A stretch of 64,000 nt of DNA. It comes from Chamaecyparis obtusa (lineage: Eukaryota; Streptophyta; Pinopsida; Cupressales; Cupressaceae). A program made the position numbers and the translations under genes. Numbering within the stretch: the first letter of the stretch is position 1; each line of letters opens with the position of its first letter. The stretch is from NCBI GenBank assembly GCA_027943335.1, contig BSBK01002925.1, forward strand, positions 372,001-436,000, given 5' to 3'. The notes below the pieces were generated by a model. The model searched no databases and was not told the origin of the DNA. It was given only the letters and a program-made list of their open reading frames with translations. This document shows positions 23,883 through 35,439 of this stretch, piece by piece.

Positions 23883-25629
23883 TGTTAGGAATGAATGCTG
23901 AATATATCCTATGGGAGTATTAGAAACCATTCTATAGTAGTTGTTTTTGCATTCATTACTGTGATTGTCATTGATGTCAACACAGTGATCTACTGAAGAT
24001 TAGTAGAGGAGCAGACAATGTTTGGGTTAGCGCAATTGGGATATTAAAGAACAAGATATGTGATGTTAAGGAATTATTCTATGATGTTTTATATGTTTAT
24101 GGTTAAGAGCATAGACAATAATTCATTTATTCATCGAAGTTATGAGCATTTTAGTGGAATCAGTATTCAGGCAATGTTCCTGAGTAGCAGTTTGTGGTAA
24201 TCAGATGATATCTCCTAATCGGGATGGAATCTAGTTATGTGTAGTTAGAGAGAAGTTGAAGACATGTTGATAGTGACATGCATGACAACATAAACTCTGA
24301 GGTGACACTAGTGAAGAGTTATACTAATTGGAAGTCGATAGTTTTGTGCAATTTTGATGTAACGTGTGGAAGCTTTTATTTTGTAATTTGTATGTCAACT
24401 CATTTGTAATTACTTGAGTGTGGTATAAAGGAAGGAATGTTTTCCTTGTTGTAATATGATGAAATATGTAGTAATGTAAGAGTGAATGAAAGTGTGAAAG
24501 TGAATTTGTGGAAAGAGGATACGCAAGGTACACAGATCTGAAATTGAGATTTGGTGTAGCAGTGAGTGGGGTTTGGTACAGTCAGAGGAGAGGTAAATTT
24601 TTTTGAGATTAGTAATATTTTGACATTATTCTATTGAATAATCTAGAGATTAGTTGGATAGTGTGTTCAGTGATCTTGCCATTGAAGCTATTTGGGCAGT
24701 GGGTCCTTCTATCTTCCATAACTCCTAACAGAGTTAGAATCTTTTAGGAGGGATTCAAAATCTCCTAACAAGGATTCATATGTATTGAATGTATTTCATA
24801 AGACTCCTAACAAAGTCCATCCTTTAACAAGGAATATTCATATTAGTTTATCTTTTGTGGGCATCATTCCCACTGGGGTTTACTCTTTGATCAACAACAT
24901 GAATATCTTTCTATGGTTGTTGGTTACATTGCTTATATTGTAATGCCCCACCAGGGAACTTGGAAGAACTTAACCTAAACATGCGACTAAGTTTGGAGAA
25001 TAAATTTTTTTTTAAAAGTTAACAATCAATAACATCAAAGTTTTCAATGCGGAAGCAAAGAAAAAGAAACAACCAACAAAGGTTACAACTCTCAAGGTTT
25101 CCTTGATGAAGATTACTAAAGAGTTAATTAATTAGTATAAGATAAGATATGAATCCCAAGATTACAACTGAAAGATAAAATACAATTGGCACCATAAGGT
25201 GACCATAACAATCAACATCCACTACACATGTCGCAGGGTATGTGAATACAATAACTGAAAAGAAATACAACATGAAACTCTGAATATCTAATACAAGATC
25301 ACAAGAGAAAGAAGAACAAGAAGAACATCTGCAACATGGATCATCCAGCCTTGGTGCACAAGTGTTAGAATCTCAAATGGTAAAAGAACCACTACCACCT
25401 GACCTTGTGAACCTAAATGGTCCACTCCCACCATGCTGAGGAGATAACATCAGAACCCACTCAGATAACAAACAACAACAATCCAAGGAAGAGGTCCTGA
25501 AAGCTTCTAAAACAAAGGATACCAAAAGTACAACAAGGTCTAACAAAATGTTACTAGAGGCAAATAGAAAACATAGGAAACCTAAGATGCAAACAAGAAG
25601 TGTCATCACATAAGTCAACTCTAAGGTTA

Positions 25630-25908
25630 TCCTAGTAGTCCCTTCGGACCCCGACGCCCTAGTGACTCTATGTGGTGATAGTAACCTCTCATGTAGACAA
25701 GGTACTACCTATGCCATATCCAGTCCATGAAGGCGGCAAGCATCATCTCAACTCCCATCCTAGTCAAACTCAATCAGGAACTCAGGCATGGGTGAGGCAC
25801 AAAAAATCTTATTAGGTTCATTTTAGATTCCCAGTGTTTATTTAGTTATCACTTATTAAAACAACTTGTAATCAGATCTCCTAGCAGCCACTTTCGGGCC
25901 CCGACACC
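25630..25908. repeat. Degenerate internal repeat in the solo LTR
   Basis: TCCTAGTAGTCCCTTCGGAC (25630-) and TCCTAGCAGCCACTTTCGGG (25879-) are followed in both by CCCCGACRCC. They are two copies about 250 bp apart of a GC-rich 30-bp word in an otherwise A/T-rich segment. Role unknown. Confidence 0.5.
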
Positions 25909-27127
25909 GATTCCCAAGCCACTTCTTGATATACACTTAGATAACCTACCCTAGGATTTCACATGAATAAAATGAACTCTAAGTTAATCACAACTCATGA
26001 ATCACAACATCAAGATCCAACATGCAAGACCTAAAAACATCAAGTACAAACCCACCTAGGGTTAGAACAACTCATGCAATCTAACAGAGTATGCAAGGCA
26101 AACAAACATAACAAAAAGATATCCAAAACCTGCCTCTGGCTTATAACCCCAAAAGATGACTAAAACCCCTAAAAATCAATCCAAAAATAGATTGAGATAA
26201 TACTCTACAAACCAATTGCAAAAATATTAAGGATTGCATCACTCAAAATTCACATAGGAATATATACAATTCTATTTGGCAAAAGATCCTATTTCAACCT
26301 TATACTTTAATCAAATACAATATTAAGCATAATGAAATTCATCTAACTTTCAAATACAACTGGCAATTTAAATATCCCAAATGACAATTCATGCTAGTTA
26401 AAGAATAAACATGCAAAATTAACCAACCTTTAAAAGAAACAACCAGTTGATTAAACATACAATCTCTATAACAAAATATCTATATGACACTTGCCTAGTT
26501 ATACCATAAAAGAATTAATTTTATCTTAGAAACAAACATCTAAGTATAGAAATATACAACAATAAAATACATCTATACTTCTACATTCCCCTTAATTTAA
26601 AACATTATCCCCAAATAATTCTCTAAATTAAAATCAATTTATCATAAATTAAAAATAACATGACTTAATCATTCAACCTAACTAAAGATTAATTCATACC
26701 AACAATAAATGAATAAATCAAATAAGAGTACTAGTCTAATAAAATTTATTTAATAATAAAACAAAATATTACTAACAAATACCAAATTAAACTACTTTAA
26801 TAAACAAGACAATTTCAAATAATAAAATTTATAAAAAAATTAACATCTTAAAACATAAAGCAAAGTAAATAAAATAATTTAAACAATGTAGAGTGGGGAG
26901 CGCACGTGCCCCCACACCCTCGCTATGGTACGTCATCCCATCCTCCACAGGGTCTGACGTGCGTCAGTACCCTGCTGTACTAGCACATGACAGCCTTCAA
27001 TGGGTGCGCCGTCCGATAAAGGTAAGGGGTCTTTTTTTTTTTATAATAAACTTTCTCAGATTTAAATTTTTTTTTAATATAACTTTGAAACATCAATCTC
27101 ATTTATTAAATTTTGATAAATTGCTTT

Positions 27128-27130
<3 letters not shown>

Positions 27131-27176
<46 letters not shown>

Positions 27177-27188
27177 CAAATATTTAAC

Positions 27189-27213
<25 letters not shown>
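27131..27213. repeat. (TA)n microsatellites
   Basis: (TA)21 at 27131-27172 and a second run of about 11 units at 27191-27213, followed by a T tract. The plus-strand open frame across this area is produced by the simple sequence and is not a gene. Confidence 0.95.
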
Positions 27214-27221
<8 letters not shown>

Positions 27222-28882
27222 TTTTTAAAGATTCATCCAATACACATATTTTTTTTTAAATTTACAAGAACAAATATTTTCAATATATATATACCTCTAT
27301 AATGACTATACCATAATATGAATGAAAGAAAATTCTAATAATTTCACAACAATCTCAAAACCCTACTCTAATTGGGTTTTCTAAGACTCTTTTAACAGAT
27401 TCCTCAAAAACCATCAATTTAGAAAACAAATAAGAAAGATTATTCCAATTAAATTGCAATAAACATACAAAACTTTCCAAAACATTCAACTCCGACAGGC
27501 ACAAGGAAGACACGCTTTACAACTTCCTATAGGAGATCTAAAAAGTATTAACAAGAATAAATTTCAAAACCTACCTCAAATCAAAATTAAACAGAATTGA
27601 TGATGACTAGAGCGAAGAAAATAGAATCCAAGCCTTTCGAAAAACTCTCCCAAATCTGTCACAATCTGTCTCCAAAATTCCTCCTCCAAAACCTGTGTGT
27701 GCTTAATGGCCAAAAACCCCCAATACATAAAGGAATTTCCTTCTCCATGCATGAAATTCGAACTCAACTCCCAGGGAGCATTGCATGAAATCAAACTTTA
27801 GTTTACCGTTCTGTTCCAGTTGAACTAAAGTCAACTCTCCACTTTGACTTTAGTCAAAAAGTACTTTAACCAAACTTTAACTTGAATTAACAATTCAATT
27901 TCCTTTAATTATGAATGTGCAACATAATGCATTTAAATAATCAATAATAAAAACATTTAGTTAACATAATACACACGTGCCAAAAAAAACCATTAATTTA
28001 ATAATTACATTCTAATTAAACAAAAGCTACATTTCATGATTTAAATAAATCAAAAGTGAAGATATTTAATTAATTCACATTAATTAAATATTTCAACCAC
28101 ACTCAAATTAGCATATAATTAATTCCCAATTAATTAATGCATCAACTATAAAATAAAAAATAATAATTAAATTAAAATAAATACATTTATTTAATTACCA
28201 TTTAAATACTATGCCATAGCTAAAAATAGAATAATCTAAAAATAGAAATCACACAAAACACCACCAATCAAAGAATCAAAAAGACCCAAGGACCCACATT
28301 CAAACTCAGGACTTAGGTGTAAACTCTTGCCAATTGGACGAGTTTAGTAGGGTGGAAACACAGAATCTTGTCCCCTACAGTAGGACAATATTTGGCTTAG
28401 GTTAGGATTTGGAACTGAATATTATCTCCCCTCTTTTAACATTGAGATTAGCGATAGGGCACGCTCATCCTAACAATTCAGGGAAGTCGATGCCCGGTAC
28501 CTACGAACCTACATAAAAGACAAGCATGTACATATATAGAGATATAACAGACAATGGCGGGGATCGGCCGATCATGTGGATCTCACAAGCAAGTAACTAT
28601 GACTCCGTCCCTCAACCACATCAAGCACATCAAACAGAAAAATTAAAACAAACACATCAACCATACACATGCAAGTATGGGGTCAGTAGAAACCACAAGT
28701 ATCAACAAATTCCTAACATTAATCTATCATCCTAGATTAATTACAACATTTATAAATCAGACTAGGGGCGAGGTACTACATATATGGTTAAAATCTATTA
28801 AAGTTGATAAAGGTTATAATTATCTAATAACTGATTCACCCCCCCCTCTCAATTATCTTGGTGGAATTTACTTTCTAACAAT

Positions 28883-28894
28883 TAGTATCAGAGC
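28883..28894 (+). other. Primer-binding site of copia element H
   Basis: TAGTATCAGAGC, the initiator-methionine tRNA site with one change (TGG to TAG). It lies two bases after the LTR end CTAACA. Confidence 0.8.
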
Positions 28895-28903
28895 GGAAGG
28901 TAC

Positions 28904-29800
28904 TTGAAAGAAAAGTTTAACAAATTAAGGAGATCCATGGTGAATTTCAGGAAAGAAAGCCCTAAGTTTGATGGAGTGAATTTTGATTGCTGGAAAGAAA
29001 ACATGAAGACACATCTACTGTGTTTAGGACTAGGTTATTGGTTGATTAATAAGAATGAGAAGACTGTCATTTATAAGGATAATATTGAAACATGTACTAA
29101 TGATGAAAGAGATCTATTCATGTGTAACATACTTGCCAGAGAAGCACTTCTATCAGCCCTTCTGAAGAATGAGTACAGTCAGGTAAAATATTTGAAAACA
29201 TCTCATGAAATTTGGTTAGCTTTAAAGTCTACTTTTGAAGATGATGAAGATGCAAAGAAAGTTAGATTACATAATGGGATATGTGCATTTGAAGATATAA
29301 GAATGATGGAAGATGAATTTTTTAGAAGCTATATTGGTATAATGTCAGAGATGGTTGCAGGTATAAAATCTTGTGGAGGAACAAAGACAAAGAATGAAGT
29401 GATATGGAAAATTCTAAGGACATTGACTCCTACATTTAAGAAGACAACATAGATGATTGAACAAGTTATACCTTGTACTACAAACTTTACAAGAAAGACT
29501 CTTCTTGGAAGTTTGGAAGCAACAGAAATGAGCCTAAGGTTATCAGGAGACTTACCTAGAATGGAGATAGCATTGAGTGATCTTAGTGTTCACCCTACTT
29601 TGTCAAGAAGCATCAGTGTGAGCAGAGATTATGCTAGTAGCAACAGATTTAGAAATGAAGATGACATGAAGATTGAAGAAGGTATTTCCTTTCTTATGAA
29701 AAGAGAACAAGATGGTAAGAAATTTTTTAAATGCTAGACATGTCAAGAATATGGTCATTTTGCATCTAAATGTCCTAAGAGAGTTAAGAAGTACAGAAAT
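28904..29800 (+). pseudogene. Copia H gag with CCHC knuckle
   Basis: An open frame of 182 codons from the ATG at 28904: FDGVNFDCWKENMKTHLLCL, LGYWLINKNEK, then LKTSHEIWLALKSTFEDDED, the UBN2-type copia Gag. A TAG at 29450 interrupts it and the frame continues. The zinc knuckle is at 29732-29775: C-(stop)-T-C-QEYGHFASKC, that is C-X2-C-X4-H-X4-C, with the second residue a TAG where TGG is expected. The acidic linker to protease follows in the same frame. Confidence 0.88.
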
Positions 29801-29992
29801 AATTTTAAGCCTAGAAGATCTAAGGAATGTTATTATGCTAATGATGAAGAACTTGAAGCTAGTATAGAGAGAACCTTAACTGAAAGTGATACTGATAATA
29901 ATGATGATATAGGATTTGTATAAATTAAAGAAGAAAATCCTAAAACAAAGGTTAAGGAAGAAAAATCTATAGTTTCTCAAGTTGAAAAGAAA

Positions 29993-31240
29993 GTTGATTG
30001 GATTATAGATAGTGGTTATTCACATCATATGATTGGAAACATGCAAAAGTTCATAAAGTTTAACAATTATGATGGAGGACTTGTTAGAGTTGGAAACAAT
30101 GCACCTTTTTTGATTAAAGGTATAGGATCTATTACTCTTGATGGAAAGACATACTAATGATGTTTACTTTGTGGATGGTTTGAAACATAATCTTTTGAGT
30201 GTTCAAAAATTAGTTGATAAGGGATATCAAGTTTGGTTTACTGAGAAAACTTGTGTGATAAAAGAAAAAGATGGAAATTTGATTGGTACTAGATCTAGAA
30301 CCAGATGTAATGTATTTCAGTTGAATCCTATTGAGATAACATGCTTGATTACTAAGATTGATGATAGTTGGCTATGGCATAGAAGATTTTGTCATATAAA
30401 TTTTGATAACATTGTGAAAGTGAGTACTACACTTGTAGTAAGAGATTTTCCTAGAATTATGAAGCCTACTAGCATGATGTGCAAGGAATATGTGATGGCT
30501 AAATAGAAGAGAAGCTCATTTCCTAGTAAGAAGTTTACATCAGCAAAAAAGTTGGAGATTGTTCATATAGACTTGAGCAGTCCTACAAGGACTAGAGGAT
30601 TCTATGGAGAAAGGTATTTTATGATTCTTGTTGATGTTTTACAAGAATGATGTGGATTGCATTTCTTAAAGAAAAATATGAAGCATTTGATAAGTTTAAG
30701 GTCATTAAGAATAAAGCTAAGAATGAATCTAGAATGAAGATTAAATGTTTGAGATCAGACAGAGGTGGAGAATTTACTTCAAGAGAATTTAACACCTTTT
30801 GTGAAGTAAATGGTATTAAGAGACAATTTTCAGCCCCTAGGACACCTGAACAAAATGGTATTGCAAAAAGAAGAAATAGATCAATGACTGAAGCAGCAAG
30901 AGCTATGTTATTTGAGAATGACTTAGCGAAGATATTCTAGAGAGAAGTAGTAAACACAACAGTGTATACAATGAACAAAGTACAAATCATAGCAGACATA
31001 GACAAGACACTCTATGAACTATGGTTTGGACATGCACCCTCAGTTAAGTATTTTAGAATTTTTCAAAGAAAATGTTACATAAAGAGAGATGATGACATTG
31101 GAAAGTTTGATCCTAGAAGTGATGAAGGTATATTTCTTAGATATTCTTTGAAAAGAAAAGCTTATAGATGTTACAATAAGAGAACTAAGACTATTGTTGA
31201 GAGCACAAATGTTAAATTTGATGAAAAGTTCAAAATTTAG
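29993..31240 (+). pseudogene. Copia H protease and integrase
   Basis: Protease: VDWIIDSGYSHHMIGN at 29993-30040, with the D-S-G catalytic motif. The frame shifts by one near 30148 into DVYFVDGLKHNLLSVQKL and the pre-integrase zinc region WLWHRRFCHINFDNI. It shifts back near 30640. The integrase core shows RSDRGGEFTSREFNTFC (second D) and SAPRTPEQNGIAKRRNRSM, where the third catalytic residue E is A-K. The first D lies near 30570 (EIVHIDLSSP). The GKFDPRSDEGIFLRYS block marks the C-terminal copia integrase region. Confidence 0.85.
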
Positions 31241-31399
31241 GAAAGAATGCTTGATTGTGAATCAGATGAAGGAACTCATCCTAGATCTAACATTGAGACT
31301 ACTGAATTATTCTATGAAATAGATAGTGATTTGTTGAATGAAATCCATAGTTAGGTAATTGAAGAACTGACACTTAAAGTAAGATCTGAGACAGTGGCA

Positions 31400-32260
31400 C
31401 CTAATAGGAATCTATCAAGGATTCATCATGATGAGTAGATTATTGGAAGCATAGACAAAGGAGTTTAGACTCAAAATAAGGTACAAGAATAGTTATGTTT
31501 GATTCCTCAAATTGAACCTAAATCTACTAGTGAAGCTTGTGAAGATGAACATTGGATTTAAACTATGAAAGAAGAACTAGATCAGATTGAAAAGAACAAG
31601 ACACAAGAATTGCTCCCTAGACCTAAAGATAAGAATGTTATTGGAACAAAATGGGTATTCAAAAACAAGATGAATGAACAAGGAGAAGTAGTAAGGAAAA
31701 AAGAAAGATTAGTATGTAAAGGATACTCACAGCAAGAAGGAATTGACTATGAAGAAATTTTTGCACCAGTAGCAAGAATTGAAGTAGTAAGAATGTTTTT
31801 GGCTTATGCAGCTTTTTAGAAGTTCAAAGTATATTAGAAGGATGTGAAGTCAACGTTTCTGAATGGAGAGTTGGAAGAAGAAGTCTACATTGAGCAACTT
31901 GAAGGTTTTCCTTTAACTCAAGAAGGAGACATGGTATGTAAATTGAAGAAAGCTTTATATGGACTAAAGCAAGCACCTAGAACTTGGTATGCAAGATTGG
32001 ACAAGTATTTGATAAAATTAGGATTTATAAAATAAACAGTTGATAGCAACCTATACACAAAGAAATTGAAAATAGTTTGTTGGTTGTAGTTATTTTTGTT
32101 ACTGATATCATTTTTGGAGGAGAAGATGAAGCCAATGATAAATTTGTAGATGAAATGAAGACTGAATTTGAAATGAGTGTGATTGGTGAAATGAAATATT
32201 TTTTTGGGATTGCAAATAACATAGAACAATGATGGTATCTTTGTAAGCTAGACAAAGTAC
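31400..32260 (+). pseudogene. Copia H reverse transcriptase
   Basis: [20 protein letters not shown], then [37 protein letters not shown], then [20 protein letters not shown] and [18 protein letters not shown] are all classical copia RT motifs. The active-site motif expected as YVDD reads F-V-T-D (32095-32106) and so has lost the first aspartate. Stops occur after AYAAF and after LGFIK. Confidence 0.9.
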
Positions 32261-33052
32261 TTGAATGATTTGTTAAAGAGATTTGGAATGGAGAACTGTA
32301 AACTAGTTGCAACACCTATGGTAATTGGACATAAGTTATCTAGCACAAATGAGACTCCTATAGTGGAACAAAAGAAGTACATATCTATGATTGGAGGATT
32401 GCAGTACTTGACACATACAAGACCTCATATAGCATGTTCAGTTGGAACTATAGAAAGATTTCAAGCTGAACCTAGAGAATCACATTATGAAATAGTGAAG
32501 AGGATACTAAGATATTTAAGAGGCACAATTGAGTATGGATTTCGATATGAAAAATTTGATGATTTTACCCTATGTGCATATACAGATTCTGATTGGAGAG
32601 GTAGTGTTGATGATAAAAAGAGCACCAGTGGTGGAGAATTTTTCCTTGGAGGAAGATTGGTTTCTTGGCTAAGCAAGAAGTGAAATTGTATTCCACAAAG
32701 CACAACAGAACCAGAGTATATAACAGTAGCAAGCAATTGTAACTAGATAATTTGCATGAAGTAGATGCTAAAGGATATTGGAATAAAATTTGTTGAGCCT
32801 GTTGTTATACATTGTGACAACACTAGCACAGTTAGTATGTCTAAGAACCTTGTATTACATTCTAAGACAAAGCATATGGAGATAAATTATCATGTAGTAA
32901 GAGAGAAAGTTGCTGAGAAAGAAGTCATATGTGAATACATAAGCACAAAGGACTAGATTGCAGATATATTTATAAAACCTTTTCCTAAGGATACATTTGA
33001 GTATCTAAGAGGTATGCTTGGGGTTATGCCCCAGTGTACTTTTGAGAAGTGA
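32261..33052 (+). pseudogene. Copia H RNase H
   Basis: MIGGLQYLTHTRPHIACSVG, then LRYLRGTIEYGFRYEKFDDF, YTDSDWRGSVDDKKSTSGGE (catalytic D in TDSDW), and HCDNTSTVSMSKNLVLHSKT, then KHMEINYHVVREKV. The polyprotein ends at the TGA 33050-33052 after the usual copia tail LRGMLGVMPQ. It has three in-frame stops. Confidence 0.9.
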
Positions 33053-33436
33053 TGTAGATTGTTGCATCCGTCCAGTGGTATATGAGCCCTATCTTTCTTC
33101 TGGACTAGATGTTGGTACTTCCTCTATGGGGGAGTATGTGTATCTAAGTTGAGTCATGAGGATTCTAGTGAATGTATTTTCTGAATAGTGTCTTTTGACA
33201 TTAGAGTTGTTGTTGACATAATGATGAATTTTTTGTCATTTATGTCAATGGGGGAGAAGTGTCCATGAAAAACCATTTGTACCATCTATTGGAGTGAACT
33301 GAATAGGAAAATGAAGCAAGATTTGATTGATGAAGAGGACTTGAAGTATTTTTTAGAGCAGCGGTGTTGTAGTGTTGGATTTATTGAACATTGGATGTTT
33401 TTCATCTATGTTTCCATCAATGTCAATGGGAGATAT
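33053..33436 (+). other. Copia H 3' untranslated region and polypurine tract
   Basis: Non-coding. The polypurine tract just before the LTR is AATGGGAGA (33425-33433). A similar run, TGTCAATGGGGGAGAAG, lies near 33245, so the tract word occurs twice. Confidence 0.6.
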
Positions 33437-34642
33437 TGTTAGGAATGAATGTTGAATATATCCTATGGGAGTATTAGAAGCCATTCTATAGTAGTTATTA
33501 TTGCATTCATGACTGTGATTGTCATTGATGTCAACACAATGATCTACTAAAGATTAGCAGAGGAGCATAAAGTGTTTGGGTTATTGCACTTGGCATATTG
33601 AAGATAGCATATTGAAGATAAAACTATGTGAAATTAGGGACATGTTCTATGATGTGTTATATTTTGATGGTTAAGATTGCAGACAATAATTCATTTATTC
33701 ATGGAATTTATGAGCATTTTAGCGGAAGTAGTATTCAAGCAATGTTCCTGAGTAGCGGTTTGTGGTAATCAGATGATATCTCCTAATAGGAATGGAATCT
33801 AGTTATGCATAGTTGGATAGAAGTTGAAGACATGTTGATAGTGACTTGGATGATAGCACAAACTCTGAGGTTACATGAGTGAAGAGTTATTCTAATTGGA
33901 AGCTGGCAATTTTGTGTAATTTTGATGTAATGTGTGGAAACTTTTATTTTGTAATTTGTATGCTGACTCATTTGTAATTAATTGAGTGTGGTATAAAGGA
34001 AGGAATATTTTCCTTATTTTAATATGATGAAATATGTAGTAATGTAAGAGTGAATGAAAGTGTAAAAGTGAATTTGTGGAAAGAGGATACGCAAGGTACA
34101 TAGATCTGAAATTGAGATTTGGTATAGCAGTGAGTGTGGTTTAGCACAATCAGAGGAGAGGTAACATATTGTTGAGATTAGTAATATTTTGATATTATTC
34201 TATTGAATAATCTAGAGATTATATGGATAGTGTGTTTAGTGATCTTGCCATTGAAGTTCTTTGGGCAGTGGGTCCTTCTATCTTCCATAACTCCTAACAA
34301 AGTTAGAATCTTTTAGCAGGGATTCAAAATCTCTTAACAAGGATTCATATGTACTGAATGTATTTCATAAGACTCCTAAAAGAGTCCATCCTTTCACAAG
34401 GAATATTCATATTAGTGCATTTTTTGTGGGCATCATTCCCACTAGGGTTTACTCTTTGATCAAGAGGTTCTCTAGTCAACATATCTTGTGTCATTGTGTT
34501 ATTATGCATGAATATCTTTCTATGGTTATTGGTTAAATTTCTTATATGGTTAAAATATATTAAATTTGATAAAGGTTATAATTATCTGATAACTAATTCA
34601 CCCCCCCCTCTCAGTTATCTTGGTGGACTTTACTTTCTAACA
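33437..34642 (+). repeat. 3' LTR of copia element H (1.21 kb)
   Basis: Same ends as the 5' LTR and intact. It provides the uninterrupted reference for the insertion of the 3.84-kb solo LTR. It keeps about 50 bases near 34460-34500 that are missing from the 5' copy. Small open frames on either strand are shadows. Confidence 0.92.
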
Positions 34643-34980
34643 CTTTTTACAAATTGGTGGGCGTCTTTAAAAAGTGTTGGCCACCAGAAACCTGACCTAA
34701 TAATCTTGTGATCTATGGTCTTTTCCATATAATTCCCCCCACAAACTCCATTGTGCATTTCATTTAGCAAGATTTTGGATTTTTCTTGATCTACACATCT
34801 GAGCAAGACCCCCTCATTACTTCTCCACCACAACTCATCACCTATGATTGCATATTTCATGGAATGGAGCCTAATAGTCCTCTTTTTGTTGTCATCCATC
34901 TTATGAGGTAGGATTATTCATTGCAAGTACCCAAAAATGTCCTTATACCATTCACAACAATCCATATTGCAAACAAAAGG
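34643..34980 (-). pseudogene. Element B integrase, N-terminal zinc domain (first half)
   Basis: MDDNKKRTIRLHSMKYAI, ELWWRSNEGVLLRCVDQEKS, then HNGVCGGNYMEKTIDHKII and SGFWWPTLFKDAHQFVKS. The frame ends at the H LTR and resumes at 23882 with CDPYQRF. One of the zinc histidines (GGH in element A) is N here. Confidence 0.85.
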
Positions 34981-34983
34981 TCT

Positions 34984-35439
34984 TTATTCTTCTTCTAATA
35001 TATTTATTTGATTTGCAGCCAAATTGCTTTGGGCCATCATCTTTGCAAGGCCCAACCCTCTCACCAGCTTTTTGATATGGATATTAATATTAAATTCTTG
35101 GATCTTGTTGATCCATCTGCACCTCCTACCTGAAACTTCCTGTTGGACCAAAATATCTTTGACTGTAGCACTTGGGACATAAGAAATTACTATAGCTCCC
35201 ACCAAGTAGCATCTAAATGCTTCGATAGCCTTAACCAAAGCATAGGCTTGATTTTCAACAATGTCATAATTTAATTCAGCTTCTTGTAAGGTTTTACTAA
35301 AAAATGAAATAGGTTGCTCAAATCCTTCTGCATTCTTTTGCAATAATATTGCTGCAACAGTGTGGGTGGATGCAAAAGAAAAAAATTGTAGGGGTTTACT
35401 ATAATCTGGTGTCTTCAAAACTAGGGAATTTTTAATAGC
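34984..35439 (-). pseudogene. Element B gypsy-type RNase H
   Basis: KTPDYSKPLQFFSFASTHTV, then GFEQPISFFSKTLQEAELNY and ENQAYALVKAIEAFRCYLVG. The position that normally holds the first catalytic aspartate (D-A-S) is F, as in element A. The rest of the domain is open for 144 codons, so the missing aspartate is not explained by general decay. Confidence 0.85.

Larger units (their letters stand above)
24939..28780. mobile_element. Solo LTR of an unidentified gypsy-like element, 3.84 kb
   Basis: Begins TGTAATGCCCCACC and ends GCGAGGTACTACA, flanked by perfect 5-bp tatat at 24934-24938 and 28781-28785. The 3' LTR of H is uninterrupted at this point (cttatatgg), which proves the insertion. There is no gag-pol sequence inside, so it is a solo LTR or a non-autonomous insertion. 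It is very A/T-rich from 26300 to 28250 and contains two TA microsatellites and a GC-richer island at 26885-27020. No gene is supported. Confidence 0.75.
23883..28880 (+). repeat. 5' LTR of copia element H, split by a solo LTR
   Basis: The LTR is in two pieces, 23883-24938 and 28781-28880, with one copy of tatat duplicated at the break. Together they give about 1.15 kb. It carries TGTCATTGATGTCAACACAG near 23966, the U5 poly-C tract TTCACCCCCCCCTCTC near 28832, and the end CTAACA. Confidence 0.88.
23883..34642 (+). mobile_element. Ty1/copia element H, nested in the integrase of B
   Basis: LTRs lie at 23883-28880 (interrupted) and 33437-34642. Both begin TGTTAGGAATGAATG and end CTTTCTAACA. 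The PBS is at 28883 and the Gag-Pol frame at 28904-33052. Without the inner solo LTR its length is about 6.9 kb. It splits the zinc domain of B's integrase. The flanks ATAAT and AAAAG (minus strand) do not form a clean duplication. By eye 8 of the first 130 or so LTR positions differ between the two copies. Two compensating frameshifts, many stops and a damaged RT active site make this copy inactive. Confidence 0.9.

Noticed and set aside
26893..27228. Plus-strand open frame of 111 codons
   Set aside because: More than half of it is translated (TA)n and T-tract sequence; there is no homology signal.
24939..28780. DNA transposon with terminal inverted repeats (ends TGTAATGCC / GGTACTACA)
   Set aside because: The 5-bp duplication, TG...CA ends and lack of transposase fit an LTR better. 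The similarity of the two ends is only a few bases.
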